DNA of 64,000 nt, from the NCBI GenBank assembly GCA_016213775.1, contig JACQZR010000309.1, positions 1 to 64,000 on the forward strand. The letters are read 5' to 3'. The position numbers were made by a program, and so were the translations under genes. Positions 53,355-61,717 of this stretch are shown piece after piece. This stretch comes from Acidobacteriota bacterium. Lineage in GTDB: Bacteria > Acidobacteriota > Terriglobia > Bryobacterales > Bryobacteraceae. Each line of letters opens with the position of its first letter. Positions within the stretch are counted from its first letter, which is position 1. The notes beneath the pieces are model-generated. The model was not told the DNA's origin, did not search any database, and saw only the letters and a list, made by a program, of their open reading frames with translations.

Positions 53355-53941
53355 GCACTCAAGATTCTACCGGACCTGCGGGTAGCCGGGAGTGTGGACA
53401 GGTCAAGGCCCTAGGGATCTGCCGTGGGAATCCGGTGGCAATCTGCTGTGTGAGCGTGCCGGTCAAGAATTGTTCGTCGTTTCGGACTGCCCAGGTTCCT
53501 GAACGCCGATCAACCCTTGGGTTTCAGGTTCGAGTCCAGGATGGGGAGCCAATTCATTTCCTACCGAGCCGCCAGTCCCCAACCGTTTGCGCAAGAGCCT
53601 TCTCTCGCCTGCTCCGCGCCTCGCCTTTTTCGCACGTTTCCGCAACAACTTGCGCCGGCGTTGCGCCTCTCCCGTTTTCTCCGTTTCGCGCGATCTCGTT
53701 CGGGTTGCGAGCGCAACGTGGCCCGTTGCAGCCGCGAGTCCGTCTTCTCCGCATCGAATTCTCTCGTTCTCCAGTTGCCGCACGGCCTTATTTAACGACC
53801 TGTCGCGCTCGGACGTGCCGGAGCACAAAGTTCGATTGCGAACCTCTGACGGGGCACGACTGTGGAACGGATACGGACCTTCAAACAATCGGGCATGCCG
53901 GCGGCGCAAATGGTTTGGAGTAGCCAAATATCATTGGCGTC
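53355..53941. other. junction region with degenerate tRNA 3'-end-like sequence
   Basis: No gene is convincing. At 53527-53551 the bases contain a T-loop-like GGTTCGAGTCC (53527-53537) followed by GGATGGGGAGCCA, as in the 3' end of a tRNA-Gln. The T stem pairs in only four of five positions and no 5' acceptor partner is found, so it is a remnant, not a tRNA. It marks the left border of the accessory region, as expected for a former tRNA attachment site. Confidence 0.4.
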
Positions 53942-54388
53942 TTACAGGTGGCAGTAGCGGGGGTTCGTGCCCATGTTCCGCCAATCGCCGCCATGCCCGC
54001 AAACAAGATGGCACGTCCCGCACATCTCCCGACCCTTATTCCCATCGGCAGGACCAGCGTAGTGGTGCGCTTCTGTCCGCCGGAATCGACGCTTGCAGCA
54101 AGAGCAACGGCCGGTCTTCTTTATCCACAGCCGGACCCGCTTCGCAGGGTTCTGCGAGCAATTCCGCGTGTCGTGGCCTGCCTTACCGCACGTGCCGCAT
54201 CGCCGAGGCGCGGGACTCTCGAGCGCCCTCGCGACGAGGACGGCGAGGCCGACGGCACCAGCCGTCAACAAGAGTCGCCCCCAGGAGAACTCCTGCTGCA
54301 CCGGAACGAATTGCGCGTGCGGCGACGTCCAGAAATAGGGCGTGCGGTTCGGAAAGTGCTGGTTCGTCTGGACGATTGGCATGAGCAC
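53942..54388 (-). CDS. CCHC zinc-knuckle and HNH-like membrane protein
   Basis: A 148-residue protein with a likely membrane helix (about 36-55, GRLLLTAGAVGLAVLVARAL). A C-x2-C-x4-H-x4-C zinc knuckle follows in CGTCGKAGHDTRNC (about 64-77), a motif mainly known from retroviral and eukaryotic nucleic-acid proteins. After it come CSCCKRRF and EAHHYAGPADGNKGREMCGTCHLVC, resembling an HNH nuclease core with two Cys pairs. The start is GTG at 54388 after GGAG; ATG 54382 is in frame. It diverges from the CBASS-like operon (163-bp gap). Confidence 0.6.
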   Translation of the reverse strand: MLMPIVQTNQHFPNRTPYFWTSPHAQFVPVQQEFSWGRLLLTAGAVGLAVLVARALESPAPRRCGTCGKAGHDTRNCSQNPAKRVRLWIKKTGRCSCCKRRFRRTEAHHYAGPADGNKGREMCGTCHLVCGHGGDWRNMGTNPRYCHL

Positions 54389-54551
54389 ATTGTACTCCGA
54401 TAATCCCAGGGCCGGGGACTACCACCCCTGCATGTCGTGGGCGAGTTCGGTAAGGCTACGAGATATGGCATAATGATGGTAGTCCCGAAATTGAAGTTGC
54501 GCGACGTGCAGGGGACTCGCAAGTTGGCACCGAGCGAGAAGTAGGTGTCCC

Positions 54552-55484
54552 TTGTGGGCTCACGTCATTCGACATTTTGAGCAGTTCCTCAGTGATCTGG
54601 AGCTCAAACGTCCCGAGCGGCAGGATGCCGAGGGCAAGGCCGATCGGATCGCCCGGTCCCTTTTCGCGAAATACTATCCCAACCAAACCTTCGATCCGTC
54701 GAGCTACGTCAAGGTCGGCTCGTACGGTAAGGGCACCGCGACCCGGCCACGCACGGATCTGGACATGCTCTTCGTGCTGCCGCGGAATGTCTACATGCGG
54801 ATCGAGGGGCTCGTCGCGAACAAGCAATCACAACTCCTGCAGGAAGTGCGGCGCGCGCTGCTCGTCACCTTCCCAAACACCGAAATTGGCGCCGATGGCC
54901 AGGCGGTCGTCGCGCCCTATCATACGTACAACGTGGATATCGTTCCCGCGTTTCACTTCATTGCTGGAGAATTCGCTGGCCAGTATTTGATCGCGGACAC
55001 CACCGACGGCGGACGGTGGCGGCACTCAAATCCGGTCGCCGAGTACAACTGGCTGCGGCAAGTAGACGCAGCATCGGCCGGGAAAGCGACGCATCTGATC
55101 AAAATGCTCAAGGCGTGGAAGCGCGAGTGCAACGTCGAGATCAAATCCATTTGCCTCGAAGTCCTCGCGAACGTGTTCGTTACACAGTGGCAATATCGTG
55201 ACAAGACGATTTTCTACTACGACTGGATGATGAGGGATTTCTTCGCGTTCATGCTGAACTACGTGAACGGATGGACGCAGCCTGCCGGGATCACCGAATG
55301 GATTCCGCTGGGCGATTGTTGGGCGACGAAGTGCCGGAGCGCCTACAACCGTGCGCTCAAGGCGTGCGAGTACGAGCACGCGGACGACGGCTTCTCAGCA
55401 TCATCGGAGTGGCAGAAAATCTTCGGCTCCCAGTTCCATCTGGACTGGTTGCATAGCCTGTTCATGGCACGCGTCGGCGCGTAA
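54552..55484 (+). CDS. CD-NTase (cGAS/DncV-like nucleotidyltransferase)
   Basis: A 310-residue nucleotidyltransferase of the SMODS/CD-NTase class. The active site reads G56-S57 in VGSYGKGTATRPRTDLDML, with metal-binding D69 and D71 and the third D129 in YNVDIVP. Such enzymes make cyclic oligonucleotides upon phage infection. Start TTG at 54552 is the first in frame after a stop at 54494; a weak AGG lies upstream. A membrane effector gene begins 8 bases after the stop, so this is the signal synthase of a CBASS-like operon. Confidence 0.85.
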   Translation: MWAHVIRHFEQFLSDLELKRPERQDAEGKADRIARSLFAKYYPNQTFDPSSYVKVGSYGKGTATRPRTDLDMLFVLPRNVYMRIEGLVANKQSQLLQEVRRALLVTFPNTEIGADGQAVVAPYHTYNVDIVPAFHFIAGEFAGQYLIADTTDGGRWRHSNPVAEYNWLRQVDAASAGKATHLIKMLKAWKRECNVEIKSICLEVLANVFVTQWQYRDKTIFYYDWMMRDFFAFMLNYVNGWTQPAGITEWIPLGDCWATKCRSAYNRALKACEYEHADDGFSASSEWQKIFGSQFHLDWLHSLFMARVGA

Positions 55485-55492
55485 AACATTCC

Positions 55493-56338
55493 ATGCCAGC
55501 AAGTGACCCGGCACCGAACAACTCGGCGTTCGCTCTCGCGCAGGCGCTCGATCACTGCGCGAAGCGTTGGTGGGGCGCAAGCTTCGTAGCGAAAGTCGTC
55601 GGGTTCGGGACCGGGGCGGCCGTCACCGTCCTGCCACCGGAGCCGGTCCCATTCATCGTCGCCGCATGCACGGTGATCGCGGAGCTCTGCATGTACCGTT
55701 CGGACGCGATCAAGAGCACCGCGCAGCAGTTCCGGCGCAAGCTCGACCTTCAGGATGGGTTCGGCTGGCAGATCCCGAACACCGACCTCTCCGATCTCGT
55801 CGTACGGTGCTCATCCTGGGTCAAGGATCGAGCGCGGAAGCATCCGGTGACGGAACCGTACTTCGCGAGCAAGGAACCGGCTGGTCCGGTGCGCGCGTTG
55901 CGGAACGTGAGCGAGTCGGCGTGGTGGACGAAGCATCTCGCGCAGTCGATGGCGACTTACTGCTGGGGCACCATGATCCTCGGTATCATCGTCTCGTTCA
56001 TCATCCTGATCGTGGCACTCCAAGCCACTAGCACGCATATCGCCCAAGTGAACGTCGCCCGCATCGTCACCGCACTCCTCATGCTCTTCCTCAGCTTGGG
56101 CCTGATCAAACTCGCGATCGGGTACAGCAGCCTGAGCAAGAACAGCGGCAGCAGCGAAGCGGCAGCAGAACGAGCACTCCAGACGACGCCAGAGGAACTG
56201 TCGGCGTTCAAGGTCATGTACGATTACCACCTCAACCGCGCGGCCGGCACGCTTATCCCGACGTGGATTTGGAAGATGCGGCGGGACGAGCTCAACCAGA
56301 CCTGGAACGAACACCGCAACGGCGGGGTGCGCGGATGA
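55493..56338 (+). CDS. S-4TM-like membrane effector of the CBASS-like operon
   Basis: A 281-residue protein with four hydrophobic segments (about 28-47, 50-68, 156-178 and 188-214) and a conserved soluble helix before them in the pattern MYRSDAIKSTAQQFRRKLDLQDGFGW. This layout matches the SMODS-associating 4TM (S-4TM) effector domain known next to CD-NTases. Its expected role is membrane disruption after binding the cyclic nucleotide. It overlaps the next gene by ATGA. The assignment rests on context plus pattern. Confidence 0.7.
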   Translation: MPASDPAPNNSAFALAQALDHCAKRWWGASFVAKVVGFGTGAAVTVLPPEPVPFIVAACTVIAELCMYRSDAIKSTAQQFRRKLDLQDGFGWQIPNTDLSDLVVRCSSWVKDRARKHPVTEPYFASKEPAGPVRALRNVSESAWWTKHLAQSMATYCWGTMILGIIVSFIILIVALQATSTHIAQVNVARIVTALLMLFLSLGLIKLAIGYSSLSKNSGSSEAAAERALQTTPEELSAFKVMYDYHLNRAAGTLIPTWIWKMRRDELNQTWNEHRNGGVRG

Positions 56339-57483
56339 CGAAGGAGCTGTTCGAGAGCCTCCTCTACGAGGAAGAAGGCACGACCATCGACTTCAAGAAA
56401 GAGCAGTACCGGTTCGTCAAGGCTTCTGATGAGGAGAAGTCCGAACTCCTTAAGGACATCCTCGGGTTCGCGAACGCGTGGCGGCGATCAAACACCTACA
56501 TCCTGATCGGCGTCGAGGAAGTCCGCGGCGGGAAGAGCCACGTCATTGGCATTGACGCGTCGGACCACTTGGATGATCATTCGCTACAGCAGTTCGTCAA
56601 CAATCTCGTCAACACGCCCGTGCGCTTCCAGTACCGAGCGTTCACGTACGAAGGCAAGCACGTCGGCATATTCGTGATCGACGACGGTCAGCAACGTCCT
56701 ATCCATTTAAAGAAGAACTACGGCAAGCTCAAAAAGGACGAGGTATACGTCCGATACGGTAGCTCGACAGAACCCAGGCCCGCCACACCGAGCGAGATCG
56801 CCCAGATGGGCAAGGACAAGCCACGGGACCGGGCCGAGCTTCTCGTGGAGTTCGCCGAGGTTGATCGCGACGACGCCATTGGCGTGCGAGTCCACATTAA
56901 GTGCGAGTTGTGTAGCGTTCCTGAACGCAAGGCTATCCCCAAACTCCGGGACCCGCACGAGCATCCCTTGGGAATTCGGACTGACTACCTGCGCCAGCAC
57001 AATACGAACTACTACCACGAGCTTGCCGAATACGAGTTCATGACGCGACTGTGCCGGCCGGTTCGTCTCACCGTGAAGAACGTCGGCGTGGTAGCGGCGA
57101 ACAACGTACGAGTCGAACTCGTGGTCCCCAAGGACCTCGGACTGCTACCGACCGATGACATGCCGGAAAAGCCAGCAAAGGAAGAAATGGCTGGGGCCAG
57201 AGCAATCCGCGGGATTCGCTCGGTGCACCGGCGCGATCCAGGCGAAGTAGACATCGACCGGAACGACGACAGGTACCGCATCGAGATCGACTGCAAGGAC
57301 CTGCAGCCCGGACGGCGGATATGGTCGGACAGGTTCTATATCGGCGTGGGGCAGAGCGGCGACTACCCTCTCCAGGGCCACGTCTTCGCGGACAACCTCC
57401 CCACGCCACAGCATTTCACGTTGACCGTCACGGCGGAGGTAGCGCACACCACGCTCACGGTGGAGGAGCTTTGCTCCAAATGA
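56335..57483 (+). CDS. Schlafen/AlbA_2 domain protein
   Basis: A 382-residue protein starting at ATG 56335 (ATGA overlap). Residues about 5-140 form an AlbA_2/Schlafen-type domain: LLYEEEGTTIDFKKEQYRF, then LLKDILGFANAWRRSNTYILIGVEEVRGGKSHVIG. The acidic E/DFK pattern is the putative nucleic-acid binding or RNase site of this family. The rest (about 190-380) is beta-rich, with KNVGVVAANNVRVELVVPKDL resembling an Ig-like fold. Schlafen domains occur in antiviral systems; a nuclease or sensor role here is inferred. The nuclease gene overlaps by ATGA. Confidence 0.72.
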   Translation: MTKELFESLLYEEEGTTIDFKKEQYRFVKASDEEKSELLKDILGFANAWRRSNTYILIGVEEVRGGKSHVIGIDASDHLDDHSLQQFVNNLVNTPVRFQYRAFTYEGKHVGIFVIDDGQQRPIHLKKNYGKLKKDEVYVRYGSSTEPRPATPSEIAQMGKDKPRDRAELLVEFAEVDRDDAIGVRVHIKCELCSVPERKAIPKLRDPHEHPLGIRTDYLRQHNTNYYHELAEYEFMTRLCRPVRLTVKNVGVVAANNVRVELVVPKDLGLLPTDDMPEKPAKEEMAGARAIRGIRSVHRRDPGEVDIDRNDDRYRIEIDCKDLQPGRRIWSDRFYIGVGQSGDYPLQGHVFADNLPTPQHFTLTVTAEVAHTTLTVEELCSK

Positions 57484-57592
57484 GTCAAGGAGGGTTGCCG
57501 TTGGACCGGTATGGCATGACGAGCTCGCCGGCACTCGGTGGGCAGCCGGGCGACTACGAGGAGCGGTGGGCGCAATGGTTCCTTGAGCAATC

Positions 57593-57604
57593 TTTCTTTC
57601 TTTC
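57593..57604 (+). repeat. (TTTC)3 microsatellite inside the nuclease gene
   Basis: Three copies of TTTC. Two copies would keep the nuclease in frame, three copies shift it. Short tetranucleotide tracts can change length by slippage. Confidence 0.8.
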
Positions 57605-58127
57605 GTGACTTCGTGTACCGCAACCCGAGAGGCAAGAAGAAAGGGACGGAGCTTGCGGACGCGCTCGTCCTGTTCAGTGACGTCGCGCTCCTGGTCCAAG
57701 TCAAAGCACAATGCGGCAACCATGATCCGGTCGCGTGGGCGACGGAGAAGCTCCTCAACGCACTGAAGCAATTGAAGGCGACACATGAACAACTCGGCGA
57801 TGGAGGCATCACGAAGTTGGACCACGAGGTGTACGGAACGGCGCCATTCGCGCCAGCGAAGTACCCGAATCACCTCGGCATCATCGTGCTTGCACAAGAG
57901 AACCCACAGCCGTTCGATGCGGCTACGGTAGTTCCCGAAATTCTGGGGGCAGGCTTTCCGGTCCACGTATTCTCATTGCGTGACTTCAACATGATCACCG
58001 ACCGGTTCGATACTGCCGGAGACTTCATCACGTTCCTTGAATTCCGAACTGACGTGATGCAACGCGAACACTTCACGCTCACGACGAAGAAGGAAACATC
58101 AAACGCATCATTCCTCACCTCCGGGAC

Positions 58128-58703
58128 GTGCTCACCCGGCATATGTCGCCCTCGTCCGCGGAAGAACTGGAGAAAACGGTTGCGGCAGTAACCGCCACCG
58201 CGTCGGGCCGCATGCTTTCCTCGCCGGAGCGCCGGTTCGGCCTTGCGATCGATGACATCATCGCGCGAGCGCACGACGTCCAAGCGCCCGTTGACCCAGG
58301 GCGGCGTCGCAAGAACCTTGTGGTCGCCGAGTTCCTGGGGTGGCTTACCCGCGGGCGGCGGATTTCACTTGGCAAGCGACTCGTCCAGCAGAGCTTGGAG
58401 GCTCAAGACGGAAACCCCCATTACTTCGTGCATGTTCAGAGAGAGCGCGGGACCGCCTGCGTCTACCTCTCTACTGCAGAAGCGCGCCCACGGCGGCTTG
58501 AGACGTTGATGTTTCTTGTCGCCTACGCGCAGATGAAGCACGGCGTAGACCGCTGCCTCGGCGTGGCCACGGAGCCGGTCGGGGACGGACGATCCTACGA
58601 TTTTGCGCTCAGGGAAGGGCCATTGCCGGACGAACTCGTAGCGCACTTAAAGAATCTCGATGACCCGTTCGGAGCCACCGGACCGTTAGGTATGCCAGAG
58701 TAA
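58128..58703 (+). CDS. C-terminal part of the nuclease (separate open frame)
   Basis: A 191-residue frame starting at GTG 58128, which could be translated alone if the break upstream is real. It includes FGLAIDDIIARAHDVQ, NLVVAEFLGWLTRGRR and HYFVHVQRERGTACVYLSTAEARPRRLETLMFLVAYAQMKHGV. It probably belongs to the same protein as 57480-58094, judging by the continuity of the upstream frame (IKRIIPHLRDV). No independent ribosome binding site is seen. Confidence 0.4.
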   Translation: MLTRHMSPSSAEELEKTVAAVTATASGRMLSSPERRFGLAIDDIIARAHDVQAPVDPGRRRKNLVVAEFLGWLTRGRRISLGKRLVQQSLEAQDGNPHYFVHVQRERGTACVYLSTAEARPRRLETLMFLVAYAQMKHGVDRCLGVATEPVGDGRSYDFALREGPLPDELVAHLKNLDDPFGATGPLGMPE

Positions 58704-58859
58704 TCCGGTCCATCGGGCGTGTGCTCTGTTTGTACTCGATTTGATTCGTGTCGGAGAGCTTTGACGAGTCCCGCGAAATATTTCAGTTCGAACCCTCTAC
58801 AAACGTGCATCACGCGGGGTATATAACCAGTAGGAGCAGTTAACGGCTGCTCGTTGATC

Positions 58860-58980
58860 CACCAGACAGCGGGACGACCGCGAAGCGGACTTCGTTGTGG
58901 GTGGCGGAAGGTCTGGTCGCCAGACAAGCCGTCGAGGCCACAACGTCACTGAGGGCGCTTCGGACCTTCCGCCACCCACA
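58860..58980 (+). ncRNA. structured element A with an 18-bp inverted repeat
   Basis: Begins with CACCAGACA (58860-58868) and CCGC-GAA-GCGG (58878-58888). TGTGGGTGGCGGAAGGTC (58896-58913) is perfectly complementary to GACCTTCCGCCACCCACA (58963-58980). A 6-bp hairpin GTCTGG, TCG, CCAGAC (58911-58925) competes with it. The first 48 bases match element B (63254) at similar spacing. It precedes the small ORF at 59020. RNA or DNA function is not known. Confidence 0.55.
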
Positions 58981-59019
58981 TACGCTGCCCTTGCGCCGGT
59001 CCCCCGGACGGAGATTCGG

Positions 59020-59184
59020 ATGCAAGAACGTCAAGACCCGACCCAGGCAGTAATCGATGAAATCGCCTCCATCCTCGCCACCGGCTACCTGCGCTTGCGG
59101 AGCGCCCGCCAATTGCAGGCCCAGGACTCCGTAGATGCCCTTGATAGTGCGGACGATACGAGCCCTCATAGGTCTGGCAGTTAA
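59020..59184 (+). CDS. small protein of recombinase modules
   Basis: A 54-residue protein (MQERQDPTQAVIDEIASILATGYLRLR...). The pattern EIASILATGYLRLR is shared by short proteins encoded ahead of DUF2924-recombinase modules, as far as I recall. ATG follows CGGAG-type bases. It lies 23 bp before the DUF2924 gene. Role unknown. Confidence 0.6.
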   Translation: MQERQDPTQAVIDEIASILATGYLRLRSARQLQAQDSVDALDSADDTSPHRSGS

Positions 59185-59207
59185 CGCCACCCGAGAAGGA
59201 GAACGAT

Positions 59208-59720
59208 TTGAATCGCGCACTCAAAACGGAAATCGAGAGCCTGCGGACAATGACGGTGGGCCAGCTTCGGCGCAAGCACCTGGAGTTGTTCGGCGAGGAG
59301 TCCCGATCGAACCATAAAGAATTCCTGATCAAGCGCCTCGCCTGGCGCATGCAGGCGGTAGCCGAGGGCGGTTTGAGCGAACGCGCGCGGCGGCGCGCGA
59401 TGGAGATCGCGAACGACGCTGACATCCGGATTCGCGCGCCGAAGAATGTGTTTGCCGGCGAGCCGCTGCCTCAACTCACTCACGCTGCCGTAGTCAGCGT
59501 GGACCCGGCCGGCGATCCGCGGCTGCCCATGACCGGCGCGTCGATCAGCCGGGATTACAGGGGCCGGCGAATTAGCGTGGAGGTTCGCGAGAACGGGTTC
59601 GAGTACGACGGGAAGATTTACAAGTCGCTGAGCTCGATAGCCCGCGAAGTGACGGGTACCAAGTGGAATGGTTTTTTGTTCTTCGGGCTTGTCCCACCCA
59701 GGGAGGCCGCTGGTGCGTAA
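59208..59720 (+). CDS. DUF2924 domain protein
   Basis: A 170-residue protein with the DUF2924 pattern (LRTMTVGQLRRKHLELFGEESRSNHKEFLIKRLAWRMQ, then GRRISVEVRENGFEYDGKIYKSLSSIAREVTGTKWNGFLFFGL). DUF2924 genes are regularly placed before large serine recombinases in mobile elements, as here. ATG 59208 follows AAGGAG. It overlaps the recombinase gene by 8 bp. Confidence 0.9.
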   Translation: MNRALKTEIESLRTMTVGQLRRKHLELFGEESRSNHKEFLIKRLAWRMQAVAEGGLSERARRRAMEIANDADIRIRAPKNVFAGEPLPQLTHAAVVSVDPAGDPRLPMTGASISRDYRGRRISVEVRENGFEYDGKIYKSLSSIAREVTGTKWNGFLFFGLVPPREAAGA

Positions 59721-61317
59721 CGGCAGGCGCACGACGCTGTCGGCGGTGGAGGAGGTGGCGCCGACGCCTCCGAAGAAAATGGTCCGGTGCGCCATCTACA
59801 CTCGCAAGTCGACGGACGAAGGACTGGAGCAGGACTTCAACTCACTGGACGCGCAGCGGGAGTCCGCCGAGGCGTATATCCTGAGCCAGCGCGGCGAAGG
59901 ACTCCTGACCCTGCCGGAGCACTATGACGACGGAGGATTCAGCGGCGGCAACCTGGACAGGCCCGCCCTGCAGCGCCTCCTGACCGACATCCAGGCAGGC
60001 TCGATCCAGTGCGTAGCCGTATACAAAGTGGATCGGTTGAGTCGGTCACTAATCGACTTCGCCCGCATCATCGAAATCTTCGAGAAGCACAACGTCAGCT
60101 TCGTCTCTGTCACTCAGCAGTTCAACACGACTAACTCACTCGGCAGGCTGACGCTGAACATCCTGCTGTCCTTCGCCCAGTTTGAGCGCGAGATCATCGC
60201 CGAACGAACCCGCGACAAGATGTCAGCGGCGCGGCGCAAAGGCAAATGGACCGGCGGCCATCCGATGCTGGGCTACGACATCGACACGCGCGGTGGGCGT
60301 CTGATCGTCAATCCGGATGAAGCCCAGAAGGTGCGCACCATTTTCGAACTCTACCTCGACTATCAGGCCTTGCTTCCGGTAGTCCGTGAGTTGGATCGCC
60401 GTGGCTGGCACAGCAAGCGTTGGCTGGCGCAGACCGGGAAGACTCGAGGCGGAAAGCCCTTTACCAAGGGCATGCTGTTCCGCCTACTGACCAACGTGAT
60501 CTACACAGGCAAGGTCGAATTCAAGCGTCAGATCTATGAAGGCGAGCATGAAGGAATCATCGAAGCGAAGACGTGGGAACGGGTGCAGGCGATCCTGCAG
60601 CGCAACGGAAGAAACGGCGGCGTCGAGGTACGGAACAATTACGGGGCACTGCTGAAGGGCTTGCTCCAGTGCGCCTCCTGCGATGCAGGCATGATCCACA
60701 CGTACACGGTCAAGGGTCCGCGGCGCTACCGGTACTACGTGTGCGTGAAAGCCCAGCAGAAAGGATGGGCCAACTGCGAAACGAAATCGGTTTCCGCGCC
60801 CGCCATCGAGACCGCCGTCGTGCAGCAACTGCGGAAAATCGGCAGCGATCCGCGTATTGTGCGGGAGGCATTGAACCGGATCGAGACGATACGGTGCAGC
60901 CAGATTACGGACCTAAGCGTCGAGCGGGATCTGGCGCGGAAGGAACTCGCCGCGTGTGCCTCCGAGATGCAAGGGCTGGCGGCCCTGGTTGCACGGCAGG
61001 ACCCGACGGTAACCGGTCGCATCGCCGACCTGCAGGACCGCATGAAGAGGGCAGAGGCTCGGCGGGGTCAGCTTGTCGGAGAGCTTGCCGGGCTTGAGTC
61101 CGGCGGCATGGACGAAGACGACCTCCGTGAGGCGCTGCGGCAGTTCGGTCCAGTGTGGGACTCGCTCAACTCGCGTGAGCAGGCACGCATCGTCCATACG
61201 TTGGTGGAACGCGTCGCATACGACGGTAGGACCAATAAGGTGACCGTGAGCTTCCGCTCGGCGGGCATCCGTGAGATGTGCGGGGTCGCGGCAAACGGAA
61301 ATGAGAATGAATCGTAA
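59713..61317 (+). CDS. large serine recombinase
   Basis: A 534-residue serine recombinase. The catalytic S33 lies in IYTRKSTDEGLEQDFNSLDAQRESAE; VDRLSRSLIDFARI and SFAQFERE are further resolvase blocks. A recombinase domain (GGHPMLGYDIDTRGGRLIVNPDEAQKV) and a zinc ribbon (LLQCASCDAGMIHTY, with C in YYVCVKA) follow. A coiled coil (about 400-460) completes it. The start is GTG 59713 with GGGAGG upstream. It should integrate or invert the surrounding element. Confidence 0.93.
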   Translation: MRNGRRTTLSAVEEVAPTPPKKMVRCAIYTRKSTDEGLEQDFNSLDAQRESAEAYILSQRGEGLLTLPEHYDDGGFSGGNLDRPALQRLLTDIQAGSIQCVAVYKVDRLSRSLIDFARIIEIFEKHNVSFVSVTQQFNTTNSLGRLTLNILLSFAQFEREIIAERTRDKMSAARRKGKWTGGHPMLGYDIDTRGGRLIVNPDEAQKVRTIFELYLDYQALLPVVRELDRRGWHSKRWLAQTGKTRGGKPFTKGMLFRLLTNVIYTGKVEFKRQIYEGEHEGIIEAKTWERVQAILQRNGRNGGVEVRNNYGALLKGLLQCASCDAGMIHTYTVKGPRRYRYYVCVKAQQKGWANCETKSVSAPAIETAVVQQLRKIGSDPRIVREALNRIETIRCSQITDLSVERDLARKELAACASEMQGLAALVARQDPTVTGRIADLQDRMKRAEARRGQLVGELAGLESGGMDEDDLREALRQFGPVWDSLNSREQARIVHTLVERVAYDGRTNKVTVSFRSAGIREMCGVAANGNENES

Positions 61318-61717
61318 CGATCTCAGTTCAACAATCGACGTCCAATTCGACCTTGGTACTCCCAAGCGCGCGACCGTGGGTGCAACGCGCGAGGTCAAGC
61401 CGCGTGGCGGCCAGATGCCACGCCTTACCCGTCTGATGGCGCTGGCCATCAAGTGCCTCGGAATGGTGGAGAGCGGCGAGGTCTCCGATTACGCGGAGTT
61501 GGCGAGAGCCGGCTACGTCACGCGGGCCAGGATGAGTCAGATCATGAACCTGGTGAACCTCGCCCCGGACATTCAGGAGCAGATCCTGTTCTTGCCGGCG
61601 ATCGAACTGGGAACCTCGCCGCTCACCGAGACTACAGTCCGCAAGATCGCGTGCCAGCCCCTTTGGAACCGGCAGCGCACGCAATGGCAACAACTTCGGA
61701 AGGACGCGCAATGCTAA
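61301..61717 (+). CDS. ParB/KorB-like HTH protein
   Basis: A 138-residue protein. The helix-turn-helix is in RLMALAIKCLGMVESGEVSDYAELARAGYVTRARMSQIMNLVNLAPDIQEQILFLP. It resembles the HTH domains encoded behind serine recombinases. It overlaps the recombinase stop by 17 bp, with a second ATG at 61307. Probably DNA binding, perhaps the directionality factor. Confidence 0.7.
   Translation: MRMNRNDLSSTIDVQFDLGTPKRATVGATREVKPRGGQMPRLTRLMALAIKCLGMVESGEVSDYAELARAGYVTRARMSQIMNLVNLAPDIQEQILFLPAIELGTSPLTETTVRKIACQPLWNRQRTQWQQLRKDAQC

Larger units (their letters stand above)
57480..58703 (+). pseudogene. PD-(D/E)XK-like nuclease, interrupted by two frameshifts
   Basis: The reading frame starting at ATG 57480 (MSQGGLPLDRYGM...EERWAQWFLEQSFF) breaks at a (TTTC)3 tract (57593-57604): the true protein continues as RDFVYRNPRGKKKGTELADALVLFSDVALLVQVKAQ four bases out of phase. 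Removing one TTTC unit restores it. A second shift, a missing base near 58094, separates the stretch ending REHFTLTTKKE from IKRIIPHLRDVLTRH. The core ELAD...QVK fits a PD-(D/E)XK site (E-x-D, Q-x-K). The intact product would be about 407 residues. It is the last gene of the CBASS-like operon. Genuine decay, phase variation or sequence error cannot be told apart here. Confidence 0.65.

Noticed and set aside
53512-53551. An intact tRNA-Gln gene
   Set aside because: No D-arm, no clear anticodon arm and no 5' acceptor strand; the T stem has a mismatch.
53463-53927. A 154-residue minus-strand open frame over the island border
   Set aside because: Arg-rich with no domain; its end translates the tRNA-like sequence (PGLEPET), a known artefact of T-loop DNA.
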